Origin: Adiantum capillus-veneris
Lineage: Eukaryota > Streptophyta > Polypodiopsida > Polypodiales > Pteridaceae
DNA length: 64,000 nucleotides
Reading direction: 5' to 3'
NCBI GenBank assembly: GCA_014529385.2
Contig: CM043970.1
Coordinates: 44,854,279 to 44,918,278 of the forward strand
Numbering within the stretch: position 1 is the stretch's first letter; each line of letters starts with the position of its first letter. This document shows, in pieces, positions 24,901 through 37,900 of the stretch. The notes under the pieces were generated by a model. The model did no database searches and had not been told where the DNA came from. It was given only the letters and a program-made list of their open reading frames with translations. A program made the translations under genes and the position numbers.

Positions 24901-25670
24901 AGTCATGTGGTGATCTTTTGGCAACAATTTTCCCCTCAAACTACAACAAACAAGCGTATTAGTACAATTGCAACGAGGCGGCACCATAAAGTGAGTGAAG
25001 GGTATATAATTAAGGAGCCATATTTCAAATTTACCCAAGGAGCGCATCAACAATTGCATTGCTCCAACCAAATTTCCCTTGCAAGTTGAGGACTTCCAGT
25101 GATGCCCGAAGCACCGAGTATTGTGCACCGTCGTAAAGAGGTGTTCGGGCACTCGCTATCAATCTATCATCCGTTGCCACTGGTCGTTGAGTGTAGGGCT
25201 GGCAATCCTCCTCACACATGTCACGTTCATGAGCCAATAACTCATCACAAATGTCAAACATGTGCTCATCCTCTACCTCAAAGTGCGACTCAGACGGCAT
25301 AGGAGCTATCGAAGTAGAGCTGATGGGAGGATCACCATGTAGTGCACCCAAATCATCCAATATCTCTTGCCTCTACTGTTTGACCTTGCGCGTCGGTGCA
25401 CCACCCCCGAACACAGACCAATGGGGCACCTCCTCAAGCGATGGGTGAGTGGCGCTCTCATCCCCCCGAGTGCTTTTTCAAGGATGCTAAATCCGTTCGT
25501 TCTCCACATGCTCCAATGCAATGCGCCTCAAGCCAGGTATGCCCTTTTGCACTTGGCGCAAGGACAGGCGCGTTTTTCCTTGAGCCACCGATCGTGCTTA
25601 GGACCTCCAAGGGGGTCACGATCACTCCAATCGATGTCCTGCACACGCGATGTCCTACACACGCTACAAT
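22000..25670 (-). pseudogene. tnp2-like CACTA transposase pseudogene
   Basis: Order on the minus strand: Cys-rich N-terminus (CPCAKCKRAY, about 25560; TGA at 25530-25528). Next TPLYDGAQY and KFGWSNAIVDALL (about 25060). The transposase core follows at 25000-24150 (GRIHACVNDCMLY, CPVCGETRY, IPCKVLRHFSLVPH, LGLASDNVNPFG, WPVVIVNYNIPPW, IDVYLDPLIEEL, ILTWTMHDY). After an inverted segment come LKSHDWHKM (about 23530), a DUF4218-type part (MFFLERFLKTL, MAEGWIVQEA, 23072-22940) and a DUF4216-type part (22461-22190). The protein would cut at CACTA ends in the nucleus. The inversion, the stop and frame breaks make it inactive. Confidence 0.85.
23610..23876. repeat. Small inversion bounded by 56-bp inverted repeats inside tnp2
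   Basis: About 23610-23665 and 23821-23876 are near-perfect inverted copies of the same 56 bp. Between them, and including the left copy, the tnp2 block reading YSIFLRLPYW, LLDLMHIFKNV and WDHIIGNKDSLG is on the + strand, opposite to the rest of the gene. Confidence 0.85.
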
Positions 25671-25690
25671 TATTTTTAAATAAAAATAAA

Positions 25691-26137
25691 CTTAAAAAAT
25701 GCAATTAAAAAACATCTAAAAGTACTTGAAAAAAAGTATTCAAAAAAAAAAATCTTTAAAAAACTCAAAAAGCTAAAAGATGAAATAACTGATATCTAAG
25801 GTTAGAGGGGGTGGTTTGTACCCCCCCCCCCCCGGTGCAACCTCGGATACTCTTTTTTTCGTTTGAAATGACGGATTGTGAAAATAAGTGCGGTAATAGC
25901 AGCAGTAATGGTTGCAGTAATATCCATGGTAATATCCGCGGTAACGCCTGGCGCCTAGAAAAGAAAGGAGGGCAGAGTATGCCGCATTTTTGCTACATAC
26001 CCTGTCCTCATTTCTCTCCACCATCGCTACATCTTCAAGATCCTTCCCCCTCTCTCCACCTCCCACACCCTCACTCCCTCTCTCCCTAGTCCATCTCTCT
26101 CCACCTTCTCTCTCCCACAGACAGAACAACAACAACA
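25691..26137. other. Spacer with poly-C and short GC-rich repeats
   Basis: A run of 14 C at about 25820. The frames here carry no recognisable protein. Confidence 0.4.
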
Positions 26138-26258
<121 letters not shown>

Positions 26259-26741
26259 GCATGCACGCATGCACGCACGTTTGGGTTGAGAGGGAGCTTT
26301 GATTTTCTTTTGGTGACTTCAGTAAAGAGGGTTTACCACGCTCGTCCTTGAAAGCTCAACCTAACGGACAACCACACTACAACTTAAGGTAGACACAAAA
26401 CACACACACACACTCACCCCCCCCCCCCCCCCCCCCCCCCCCCCTTTCACTATTGTATTCTACTCCAAAAACAAACACATAGAAACATGAACACACACAT
26501 ACATGCATGAATGAAAAAGCAAAACAAGAAAGTTAAATATAGAGGGAAATACCTTGTTCATTTGATATAGGTTGCATTGATGTGGATGAAATCCCTTCCT
26601 GCGTGGTAGATTTGCTAGATTTGTTTGTAAATGTTAGATTTGTTAGAATCTCTTCGTCCTAGATATGTTTGCAAATGAATGTGAAAAATGGATTTGTTAG
26701 GAAATGGATTTTGAGAGAGAGAGAGAGAGAAAAAGAGGAAG

Positions 26742-27349
<608 letters not shown>

Positions 27350-27745
27350 TCAATGGCGTTGTAGAAAAGCTTCATTCACTTGGGAGTCAATTGAAGCATC
27401 ATGTACCAAGTGTAATGCATCCCATCTCCCAAACCACTTCTTTATGTCTTGCATCCATCCAGTGCTGAAGATCTTGCTTTTATGCGTCTTTTGAACTTTT
27501 TTGCTTGCTTCCCATGCAATTGTAGGAAGTTGATGTGAGGGGTTTTGACGCATCTTTATCATGTACTCCACAACCCTTTCCATGCCCATAACCTCAATTG
27601 GAAGACATCCCGACTCAAGAAGTAGGAGCATATATGGTGTTTGTGTCTTCACTTGGAGAAAGTTAGTGAGAAAATGCTTTTGGACTTTCTCAAACTCTTT
27701 CCAAGCAGACTTTAAGATGCTTTCTCCCCACACTTCAACTCCATA
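27350..27745 (-). pseudogene. LINE ORF2 C-terminal fragment
   Basis: The minus-strand frame reads YGVEVWGESILKSAWKEFEK, then LLLESGCLPIEVMGMERVVE, IAWEASKKVQKTHK and WMQDIKKWFGRWDALH. This is the region after the reverse transcriptase of plant LINE-type elements, where YG.E.WG marks the end of the RT thumb. The upstream catalytic part is absent: the frame runs directly into the polypurine tract, so the copy is truncated at its 5' side, as usual for LINEs. Confidence 0.7.
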
Positions 27746-27768
27746 AAGAGAAAGAATGAGAGAAAGAT

Positions 27769-27836
<68 letters not shown>

Positions 27837-27841
27837 GAGGG

Positions 27842-27886
<45 letters not shown>

Positions 27887-27941
27887 ATAGAGGGAGAGAG
27901 AAAGAGGAAAAGAGAGAGAAAGAGTTAGAGAGGAAAGAGGG

Positions 27942-28008
<67 letters not shown>

Positions 28009-28105
28009 TAAATAGAGGGAGAGGGAAAGAGAGAAAGAGAGAAAGAGAGAGAGATAGATAGAGAGAAAGAGAAAGATAGAGAGAGAGAAAAGAGGGAAAG
28101 AGAAA

Positions 28106-28138
<33 letters not shown>

Positions 28139-28172
28139 AGGGAGAGGGAGAGAGGGAAGAGGAAGAGGGAGA

Positions 28173-28220
<48 letters not shown>

Positions 28221-28600
28221 AAGAGAGAGAGAAAGAGAGGAAAGGGGGAGAGATAAAGAAAGAGAGGGAAAGAGATAGAGACACACACACAGAAGAGAGA
28301 GGGAGAAATAAAGGAAAGAGGGAAAGAGAGAGAGATGGATAGAGATAGAGAGGGAGAGCGAGAGATAGATAGAGGGAGAGGGAGAAAGAGAGGAAAGAGG
28401 GAAAGAGAGATAGAGATAGAGAGAGATAAATAGAGAGGGAGAGGGAGATGGAGAGATAGATAGAGGGAGAGGGAGATATATATATATACGGGGAGAGAGA
28501 GAGAGAGAGAGAGAGATAAATAAATAGAGGGAGAGGGAAAGAGAGAAAGAGGGAAAGAGACAGAGATGGATACAGAGAAAGAGATAGATAGAGAGATAGG

Positions 28601-28676
<76 letters not shown>

Positions 28677-28748
28677 GGAGAGAGAGATATTAGAGGGAGA
28701 GGGAGAGAAAGAGAAAGAGAGAGATAGAGAGGGAGAGGGAGAAGGAAA

Positions 28749-28816
<68 letters not shown>

Positions 28817-28920
28817 GAGGGAGATAAAGTGAAAGAGAGGGAGAGAGAGAAATAGAGATATCCTTCGGGACAAAGAGATGGATAGAGAGAGGGACAAGGA
28901 GAAAGAGAGAGATAAAGAGG

Positions 28921-28953
<33 letters not shown>

Positions 28954-29060
28954 GGAGATAGGAAAAGAGGGAGAGAAAGACAAAGAGAAAGAGAAAGAGA
29001 GAAATAGAGATATATGTCAGGACAAAGAGATAGATAGAGAGAGGAAGAGAAAGAAATAGG
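27746..29060. repeat. 1.3-kb polypurine (GA)-rich tract
   Basis: Nearly all A and G on the + strand: (GA)n blocks of 30-80 bp separated by GGGA, AAAG and GATA variants, with only a few pyrimidines (short CA run at 28280-28290, TA run at 28475-28488). The very long poly-Ser/Leu frames on the other strand are produced by the repeat. Confidence 0.97.
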
Positions 29061-29497
29061 GAGATAAAGAGCAATGGTTGTAGGCAAAGCAACCATTTTG
29101 TGGTGTGCGCAATGCGGGTATGCTCTTGTTTCTATAAAGTGCTATGAAAAAGACCTTCTTTACGTGAAGTCGATGGACCCTCAAAAATTACTTTCTACTC
29201 TCTTCTCCTTAGCTTCTCTATCTTTCTCTCTCTCTCTCTCTCTTCCTATCTCTTTCTCGCCATCGAATAAGCATTAGGTTGGATAGCTTTTAATGATATC
29301 GTACCTTAGAATGGAGGCAGACATGCAATGTGCAAAGTTATCCCTCAAACAAGGAGCTATTGAAGAGATGCTGTGCAAGAAGCACAATAAAGAAGGTCTT
29401 CTTCATAGCACTCTACAGAAGCAGCGAGCACTCTCACACTACCCACAACACAAAAGGATGGCTACATTTACAACCATGAATATTTATCTATACTCAA
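29061..29497. other. Spacer left of the MULE
   Basis: CT run at 29220-29250. A short + frame at 29293-29502 is not recognised. Confidence 0.35.
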
Positions 29498-29506
29498 AAT
29501 GATGGT
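29498..29506 (+). other. Left target-site duplication of the MULE
   Basis: AATGATGGT directly before the element. Its partner at 39357-39365 is CATGATGGT, so 8 of 9 bases match; 9 bp is the Mutator size. Confidence 0.75.
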
Positions 29507-29740
29507 GGGTGTGTCTATTTAGCAAGCCAAGAGCAGCGAGCACAAAGCAATGAGCTAAAATAAAGTCCTTGTGAAAGTGAGCAGGTAGGGGCACGGTATA
29601 ATGTTAAGCGAGCATGCAATGTTAAAGATAAGAGTGGAATCACAGTGCAATTCTGTAGCGATCAAACAAAGAAGACAATATGAAATGTTCTAAAATGATC
29701 ACTGCAATCAAAACATTTCCAAACCAATGGTTCAAATCCA
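29507..29740 (+). repeat. Left terminal inverted repeat of the MULE
   Basis: Aligns with the reverse complement of 39120-39356 over its whole length, by eye about three quarters identical, with the best block in the outer 160 bp. Confidence 0.85.
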
Positions 29741-30052
29741 AAAAAACACTATTAAACCCATATTGCTTGGCTCACTAAAAAGATGTTGAATCTATAGTAT
29801 TCACAATGTTGGAGAGCCATTAGCAAACAAACACAATAGATAGGAAAATTTATAAAATAACCAAAACAATAACTAATAAACTTGTACTACGGTTCAGTAT
29901 GGTATGACATGAGTCCCATACATATTTCATCTAGAGTGGGTTGCAGGTTTCTAAAGCTATTGAGGATGACTTCTAATAGACTTAGTTAGCATGTCTTTTA
30001 CAATGCTCTCAGAAATACAAACTTGATGAATATGCATATTGTTATTCACATC

Positions 30053-33000
30053 CTATCCAAGAATCATTAAGAACACAAAGTATATGTGCTTGCATGTAAG
30101 ATATGGTCTTTTCTTGGCCACTCTATCTCTGAAATCCACACACGAACACATTGTTCTCTTTTGAATAGTGACCTCTATCACAGGTGTGTCTTGGCTCCCA
30201 CTGGTCAATGGCTTAATACTAAATGTTTCCTTTACCCCTTCTATATGTATATGAGTGCCTACAACTTTTGCATACATATCTAAGGCCGTACTGATTTGAC
30301 CAAATGCAGCCTTTGAAATTCCTCGTCGATATGGAAATTGTTTCTCCTCCTTGTTTGTCTTGCTAGTGCCTTTTGCAAGCTCCTTTTCTAGAAAAAACTC
30401 AAGAGGAATACCAATGTCATATCCTGCTCTAATAAGCTTGCAGGCTTCTTTCACTTGTAACTTGGTACCTTTAGCAATGGGCCAAACACAAGGGACATCC
30501 TCTGATGGATGTAATATGGTCTTTGTAATTTTCCAAGTGTGCCTAACATCTGTATTACAAAAATAGCAATACTTCTCCTTTCACCAGGAGGATAGTTGAC
30601 AATCACTCCAAAAACAAGGAGTGACATCACCCCCTTGCAACTTTGTGCCACACTTTTTCCCTGATGCCCAGTGGTTGCACTCAACTCGATTCATTGTTGG
30701 TATCCTCCGCAAGGCCCACTTTGTATCATGCACCTCACTTTCGAGGATCTCTAAAACTTTGCACTGCTCATCGACCTCTATTGTGGGCTCCAACCTCTCA
30801 GTTGTCACATAGTTAAACTCAGGCCTATGGCTAGAGTTGCCAAAGATTTCTTCTGTTGAGTCATGTACTGGCCTTTTGGCTCGAACAGTCTTATTCTAAC
30901 CCTTGAATTCTACCCTATTTGAAAACATAGGGGTCCCTGCCACTACATCATCCACTGATCATGAGGTAGCTATTGGGGATGGACTTTTTTCGAGAAAGAT
31001 CTCTCTCAACCAAAAGCTCCAATGTAGGCCCACAACCTATGTATTTTCCTTCCAAGAAAGCCAGTTGTCGGGCACATTGGAAGTAAGCATTGATTAGATC
31101 TGTCACACAAGCATCATAAAGACTAATCTTTTGCATATAACCCTCCCCTGCAAACCAGCTTGCATGCTTGGTCTCCGACATATTTGTACTTGGGACAAGA
31201 GCATTGACAATAGGCTCTCCATCCTACAAGAGAGCGATAGAAATTGATTAAAATTAATACAGTGCACATAAGTAGGAGGCACACAATAATACAATGATTA
31301 ATCTCTTACAAAATGAAATGACCGCACCGACTAACCTTGTAGTTCCACCAACTCAACCAACTAACAAGCTTAGGGATGTTTCTATCAGGTGCCCACCGTG
31401 CTCGTATCCTACAATAGTGCTCAAGTGCACTTTCTTTAGTTGGGGTAGTCCTCCACGTCTCACACATCTCCCGATGATTATCTTGATGTGGGCTATAGAT
31501 GTACCTCTACGTGTGGACACAGAGATTGTCTTCCCAGTGCCATAAACCTGACCTTTCCCTTTTAATCATCTCTTGCCATCGTTGAAGACACATATCACTG
31601 CATTCCAGTTAGCACCAGCCTCATCTGCCATAAACCCAAAAAAAATTGTGACCTTCCCAGTGTGCTCCACCATCACCAAATTCATTTTTTCCCAAAACAT
31701 GACTTGAGTATCCTCGTCCTCTTCTCTAAATTCACAAGTTGCTATTGTCAACAAATCACCAATCCTGCATGCCACAAATGGTAACATAATTATATCAAAG
31801 ACACAGAACAAGCAACGCTCTCTACCGCTTGTAACTTACATGTGGTCATAAACATGTGCTCCCATTGTATGCCATCCAGTATCCACTCAATGTACATGAT
31901 CAAAGCAGACCCATGCTTAATGAAGATCCCCATTACCATCCTTATCCATTCATCGAACAATGCCAATCCTAGAACTAGGTCCAGTAGTAGACATCTTAAA
32001 GATAAAACAACGCTCAGTAGTAGAGGTGGCTTGCAATGGAAATCGGGAACCATGGAAGAACTCAAAATGGCATGTTCTTTTTAGATTAAGAATGGCTTCA
32101 TATCCTTCACCTAGAGGCCGTGTTTTTTTTCGTGTTTGCATAACCATCTACTTCACCCTACATTCATAAAGCATACTTAGTGTATTAAAGATAATAATTG
32201 CATACTATTCTCTACTCAATTGCACTTCCTACCTACTTTTTGACATTTATCAAACTTTGCAACTCTTGCGACATCTCCTGCAACTCTCTCTCTGTCATGA
32301 ATTCTCCCTGTACCTTGTCATAATCAGTGAACGATCTTAGAACCACCTCCCTTGCCACAATCATTTGTACCTTTTTGAGCCCAGCGTTGTGGTCGATGCC
32401 CATTGCACGTGCTATAAAGGCCTTGATATTGCGTATCGATGCTCGGCACATTCCCTTGGAAACCATGTGTGTATGTTTTCCATAATGAATAAATAGTCTA
32501 TTGTGCATTGATTCTTTTGGCATAAAATAATAGACACGAGCTGGACATTCTTTAAAACACATTGGCACATGCTTGCAGAAAAACCCCAAAGCTCCCAATT
32601 GCTAGATTCCCATCTTTTGGAGATTTTATCAGCTGCCCATTCCAATGGAGTTTGTTTGGTTGATTCATACGTGTCCTAAAGGAGCAGTGCTCATTCATGC
32701 ACTAGAAGGTTCCCCCCTAGAAGCTCTTCCTAAGAGCAAAAGTTTTATTGGCCCTAGTTTGCGTTTGTGGCTTTGTCCAAATGTTTCCCTCGTATTTCTA
32801 CTCCATCCCTTCCATACCTTTCCCACCTTCAAGCTCGTACATACTGAACTCAGGGTACACCTTGGGAAGCTCTTTTACCTTGCCTTTGTAATCACAATCA
32901 TGGATTAAAGTGTGCAAGACATCAGTAGGAGGTAACATGCGGATTATTTGAAAGAAAGAGATTGCATTATCAAACTGAACATCTTTCTCTTCCAAATGTT

Positions 33001-33130
33001 GAAAGCACCTTTCCACAGGAGAGACCTCTACCTCCTCTTGCAATGACCCATGTTCCTGGACATTGATTTCTTCTATCTCTTCAGTGTCCAAGTCACTACA
33101 AAGCACAATGCTGTCTAATTCAATGCACAA
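30053..33130 (-). pseudogene. MULE transposase with C-terminal SWIM zinc finger
   Basis: Blocks in order on the minus strand: an acidic N-terminal part (33130-32798); CPARVYYFMPKE then LFIHYGKHTHMVSKGMCR (about 32540-32450); a core block near 32100-31950; LLTIATCEFREEDEDTQ followed by FGFMADEAGANWNAV (31780-31590), where MAD..ANW holds a candidate catalytic Asp; QKISLYDACVTDLINAYF and YIGCGPTLELLVERD (31140-31000); EVHDTKWALRRIPTMN (about 30740); and a SWIM finger CSC-x15-CKH (about 30140-30080). The enzyme would cut the TIRs in the nucleus. Introns are visible (for example GT after the 30948 block). A frame change near 32585 (WELWG to FFCKHV) suggests damage. Exon borders are approximate. 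Confidence 0.8.
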
Positions 33131-33320
33131 TGCAAAACCAAAAATGTCAAAGTCAAAGGTAATGCCACTTACATTGGAGTACTCATTTGAGAACCGGGAG
33201 GAAATATAGTTGAGGTGCCTTGTTCTGGGGTCTCAAAATAATTCTTTGCTTTGGCAATATATATAGAGGACAATGAATGCTCCATGATAAAATATGCCTC
33301 ATCCTCTATCCCTCAATATT

Positions 33321-34735
33321 AGTTCTTGTGCTTTTTCATAATCTCTCGTTAGATTTCAAATCTTTGGTTCTTGCGCTTTTTCATAATCTCTAGTTAGATT
33401 TCAAATCTCTAGTTCTTCCGCTTTTTCATAATCTCTGATTGGATACCATAGCATAAATATACTGGCTGGATTTCAAAACAATCGGAAAAATATTGACCAA
33501 ACCATTAATTTCATTTGTTGAAATTCATTTTTAGGTTTAAAAAAATTCTCGATTGCCTAACTTAGGGTTTTTAATAGTCGGCTACTTCTTATCTAGGCAT
33601 TTAAACAGAAGCATCTTCCTTCAGACACACATGTAGAGAAGCAATTATGAAGCATCATGCATCTCCCCAGCAAAGAAATGCCGATCTCATGCGCAAGGCC
33701 CTCTCCCCGCTCCAATCTTTCTCCCCAACAAAGAAAAGCAAAAAGCTATTCCTTTCAATGAATTTCAGCACTCTGTGTACATATTGTTGCGTTACTTCTT
33801 TCATGATTTTGTGCTATTTTGCTTGAATGAATTTATATGCTCAGTGCACAAAATAATAGGATGCTTTGAAGTTAGTGCTTCCAAAGATGGCCACCACACT
33901 CCACACACAATATAAGATGTGCAGCATTACTTCTTGCATGAATTCTTGCTAATTTTCTTGAATGAATTTGTGCGCTCAGTGCACAAAATAATAGGATGTT
34001 TTGTTGTCGCCACAGTCCACACACAGTATGAGATGTGCATCGTTACTGCTTGCTATTTTTCTTGAATGAATTTGTGTGCTGAGTGCACAAAATAGTAGGA
34101 TGTTTTTCTGCCAACCATTGAACAAATCATCACGAGTTTGAGTCCGTTTCAAGCTCTCTTACTACGGTCTATATTATGCATAGACTTTGTGTTTACAAGA
34201 AGCTCAAAAAAGTCACATTTGATGTCTTCTTGGTTGAAAAACGGCTCACACAGTTCAGAGAAGAGACCAGGAAACATGTGCATCTAAAGAAAAATAGCAC
34301 AAAAAGAACTCACATTTGATGTCTTCTTGGTTGAAAAACGGCTCACATGTTTGAGAGAGGAGACCAGCGAACATGTGCATCTAAAGAACGATAGTATAAA
34401 AAGAAAAACACTTGTCCTTAAAAAACGTATTGGATTGTAAAATTTCACTTCTTAAGTTTATTAATACTCAATATTGGCCACGATGGCATATTGAATGCCT
34501 TGAAATTTGGGCTACGAAACCTTTACATATTTTCTAATGAATTGAACGCCTGAAAAGGGCTCCGTAAATATTTTCCATTGAATATATTCAATATGGCATT
34601 GAATGCCTTGGAATTTGGGCCAAAGGACTCCATATGATAATCTCAAAGATATTCTGTTCATTAATGAGTTGTCCGTTTTGTTGGATAATCTCAAAGATAT
34701 TCTGTTCATTAATGAGTTGTCCATGTTTGATGATT
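33321..34735. repeat. Tandem repeats in the divergent intergenic region of the MULE
   Basis: Four separate small arrays lie between the two divergent genes. 33321-33440: three copies of about 52 bp around CTTTTTCATAATCTCT. 33820-34110: three degenerate copies of about 120 bp around AGTGCACAAAATA. 34208-34420: two copies of about 105 bp around GATGTCTTCTTGGTTG. 34640-34735: two copies of about 46 bp around ATTCTGTTCATTAATGAG. Any bidirectional promoter of the element must lie here. Confidence 0.85.
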
Positions 34736-34930
34736 ATGTTACAGTACTGAATTTTATCTCTTCAGTGAATGTGCCACAGTACTAAATTTATGAGGAAAAG
34801 AACATCTATAATACGAGTAGAATACTATTTGAAGATTTATTCTTGTATTTTTGCATGGCTATCTGGTTTTCAAATGAGTTCGAGTCATTTCACTAGAGCA
34901 TCTTTCTTGAAAGGTTCTTGTTGTGCAAAA

Positions 34931-37900
34931 ATGGATGAGTTACCTCTTGCTAAGAGAAAAAAGAGTGTGCAGGTTGGCCCAGGTGAGAGCTCATCGAGAC
35001 ACACAAGGAGGCAAGTTGATTTTGCCAGCACTTTGGAGCAGTCCGCCTCCTCAAACCCTACTACTACAAATGAAGATCAGGCAGTACATAGCACAGATGA
35101 CATAACCTGGAGGTGGATATGGATAGGCAGCATCTACATAGTGATGAAAGAAATGAGGAGGATGGACAAAATGTAGTGGGGGGAATTGAGGAAGTAAAGG
35201 TGATCAAAATGAGGGTGAGAATACTCAAGGTGGTGATAATGAGGATGAAGGTGATAATACTGAGGATACTGGGAGAGAGACAGAGGGGGAAGAGAACACA
35301 CATCCACTAGAAGATCAAGAAGAGACAGTTGTCACAACCCAAACTGAAGGAAGCAAGCATAAAAAAAATAACGTTGAGATTTTTGGGAAGACTCTTGAGA
35401 CATCTACTCCACAAGCCTTCTTAGATAGGATAGGAGTCAAATTTAGGTCTCCACCTCCATGTGTTCCTCTCTTAGGATGATCCAGACGGAGGCAATCCGA
35501 AAGGTTTCTCCCTCAACAGATAAGTCTCTTACTCAAATCTTCACAAAATTAGGTGGGTACATTGAGAGCATGGGAGCTTTCACAGTATCAATTATGGACT
35601 TGGAAGGGGAGGAGACACCATTGACACGAGAGAGGGAGGAATCTTGGGACGAGGGAGGACTGTGAATCAACTGTTTGAGGAATCTCTTGCACTTGACCCC
35701 AATTGGGGTCCGTACTTGAGCGGAAAAATAGTGCATATTCTTGATGGTAATAATCGACACAATGCTTGGATGGACTGCATTTCTATAGGTGAGTTCTCGT
35801 TGTTGGGATTTGTAGCTTCTTATGCTTCTTTGTCCTTCCTAATTTTGTGTTTTTTACAGGGTATCAAGGGGATTTGTCCATGCATTGTTGTGTTCTCTGT
35901 AAATTTTATGTGTTCGAGTGGAGGGATGTGGGTGAGCTTATGTTTTCATTGTCCAGGTTGAACAAGTAAGTTAGTTTGTCAAGAATCTCCTTCTATGTCA
36001 ATTAAGTTGTTTGTACTCAAGAATATTAACATATTTTATTTATTTTGTAGGACGCATGATTATGCATTTGTGCCAACCACATTTGGTGATCGTCTATTTC
36101 AACTAAGAAGATTAGGAAAGTGTGACCTAACAACTCTCATGGCACATTTGGACAATGAGGACAAGCTGTGGGTTGAGAGCGAGATGTAGAGTGCATTTGC
36201 CAGAGGAAGGCCTAGTTGGCTTCATTTGCCAATCCAGATGCAGAGTGCATCTGCCAGAGGAAGACCTAGTTGGATTCATTTGCCAATCCAGATTATGACT
36301 TGGCTCTTGTTTAAGGACGAGATGGAGCAGAAAATTGATGAGGCATCAAATGGACCACTTGTTGAGTCAGCTAGGGAGAAAGTGACTCGAAAGATAGAAG
36401 TTCTCTATAGAGGAAAAACATCAAAATTTGAAAGGATTTTTGATCCCTCCAACGGTGATACCTTTTGGTGTGCGGTGCTCTCCCTCCCATGCCACGCATC
36501 AACCAATCATGTGGCCACAGAGGAAAAGCTCAATATGATAGGTTTTGCATTCATTAGAGACACAGATAAGGCTAACATTGTCAAGCTATTGGACAACTCT
36601 CAGGCTGCACTGTGATCACTTGAGGGTATGCCAAATGATAAGACAAAGGTTAGGGATTGGCTGCACATGTACTCCTACTGGCTTTAGATCACGGAGCTGG
36701 GCTTGAGAATCCAAAATGATATTAAAAATGCCGATCAAGTCAGGTTGCCAGGTGAGAGCCGATTTACCTCTTTTGTTGTTTTATGTAGAAGAAAGTACTT
36801 CAAAAGGGCTTTCAAAGCACACAAAGGAGGCATAAAATTTAGCCATCATATTGACCATCAACCAAGCCTACAAAGTGCCACACTGCGAGTCGTTTATAGG
36901 TTCTCCTACAACATAACCTAGATATTCCTTGTTAAAAAACATGCATACTTCTTTCTCTATGTTGTTTTATCATTTGGGCTTTGGCTTGCAGATGGTTTCT
37001 TTTTGAAATTGAGGAGCACCAATTGGATGGGATACCCCCTCTTGCTAGTGTGTGGCTTTGTGTCGACAATCAATCTTATATGTATGCTGATTTGAACCTT
37101 GGAAGAGTAAGTGATTGAATTTTTCATATTGAATCCATGATTGAGAAACATGTTCATATTGAGGCTGAGTTGTGTTGATCCATGTTTGTCATTGAATAGG
37201 ACATGTCAAGCATGGAGTCTCGTTTCTGTCTGTGGTGGCTGGACCTTGAAAAAAACCATGTGCTTGAGGAGGAGCTTGAGCTGTATTGCCAACATAAGTC
37301 TGTATTGGAGCTTCGTAGCTAGCAAATTGATCATGATGAGGCCACATCCATGTCACATACAACATCAATTGCATCGGCTTCTTTTCATAAGTCATTGCTA
37401 GTGAATTTAGGGAGGGAAATAGTGAATCGTGCATTGAAGGCAAATCGAGCAATGGAGGCAAATAGGGAGCAGAGTCAACAACAGAAATCCAACAATAGTG
37501 CAGGTGGGATACAACCTACTGACATCATAACCCAGACATTACAAGCTCCAGGTGTGTGAGCTTCCTACATCATCTCTACCATGATCCAATTGTTTTGACT
37601 TAAGACTATGTGTGTTAAATGTCAAAAACTTGTCTACAGGAACCATTTATGCCTTCACTATCAGTATTGAGGACCTTGCTGCTACTTTTGTGAACATGGA
37701 GGATGCATCCTCATTGGGAAATCAAGTGCTTGATGCCATGACTGTTATTTGCACAGTAGGGAATGTCAAGAGTACAGGGTCCGATTACTATGTGGAGTTG
37801 ATATTTGCGGACTTCCCCTCAAATATCATCATTGAAGGTTGTGTTGCAAACAAGGTTCCATATTGGAATAAGATTGGGGATGTCATGTATGACTCTACTT

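Larger units (their letters stand above)
21981..25690 (-). mobile_element. CACTA (En/Spm) element remnant, coding part
   Basis: A full series of tnp2-type blocks lies on the minus strand between these approximate limits. Short repeats (GGTAATATCC, GGTAATAGC) at about 25885-25945 could be subterminal enhancer sites. No CACTA/TAGTG termini could be assigned, so the borders are only those of the coding blocks. Confidence 0.75.

Noticed and set aside
27746-29096. Open frames of 362-580 residues made of Ser/Leu repeats on minus
   Set aside because: Products of the (GA)n tract. Only the last 130 residues (27350-27745) are a real, LINE-derived sequence.
29293-29502. Plus-strand frame before the MULE as a gene
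   Set aside because: No recognisable features, no splice context, and it overlaps the MULE target site.
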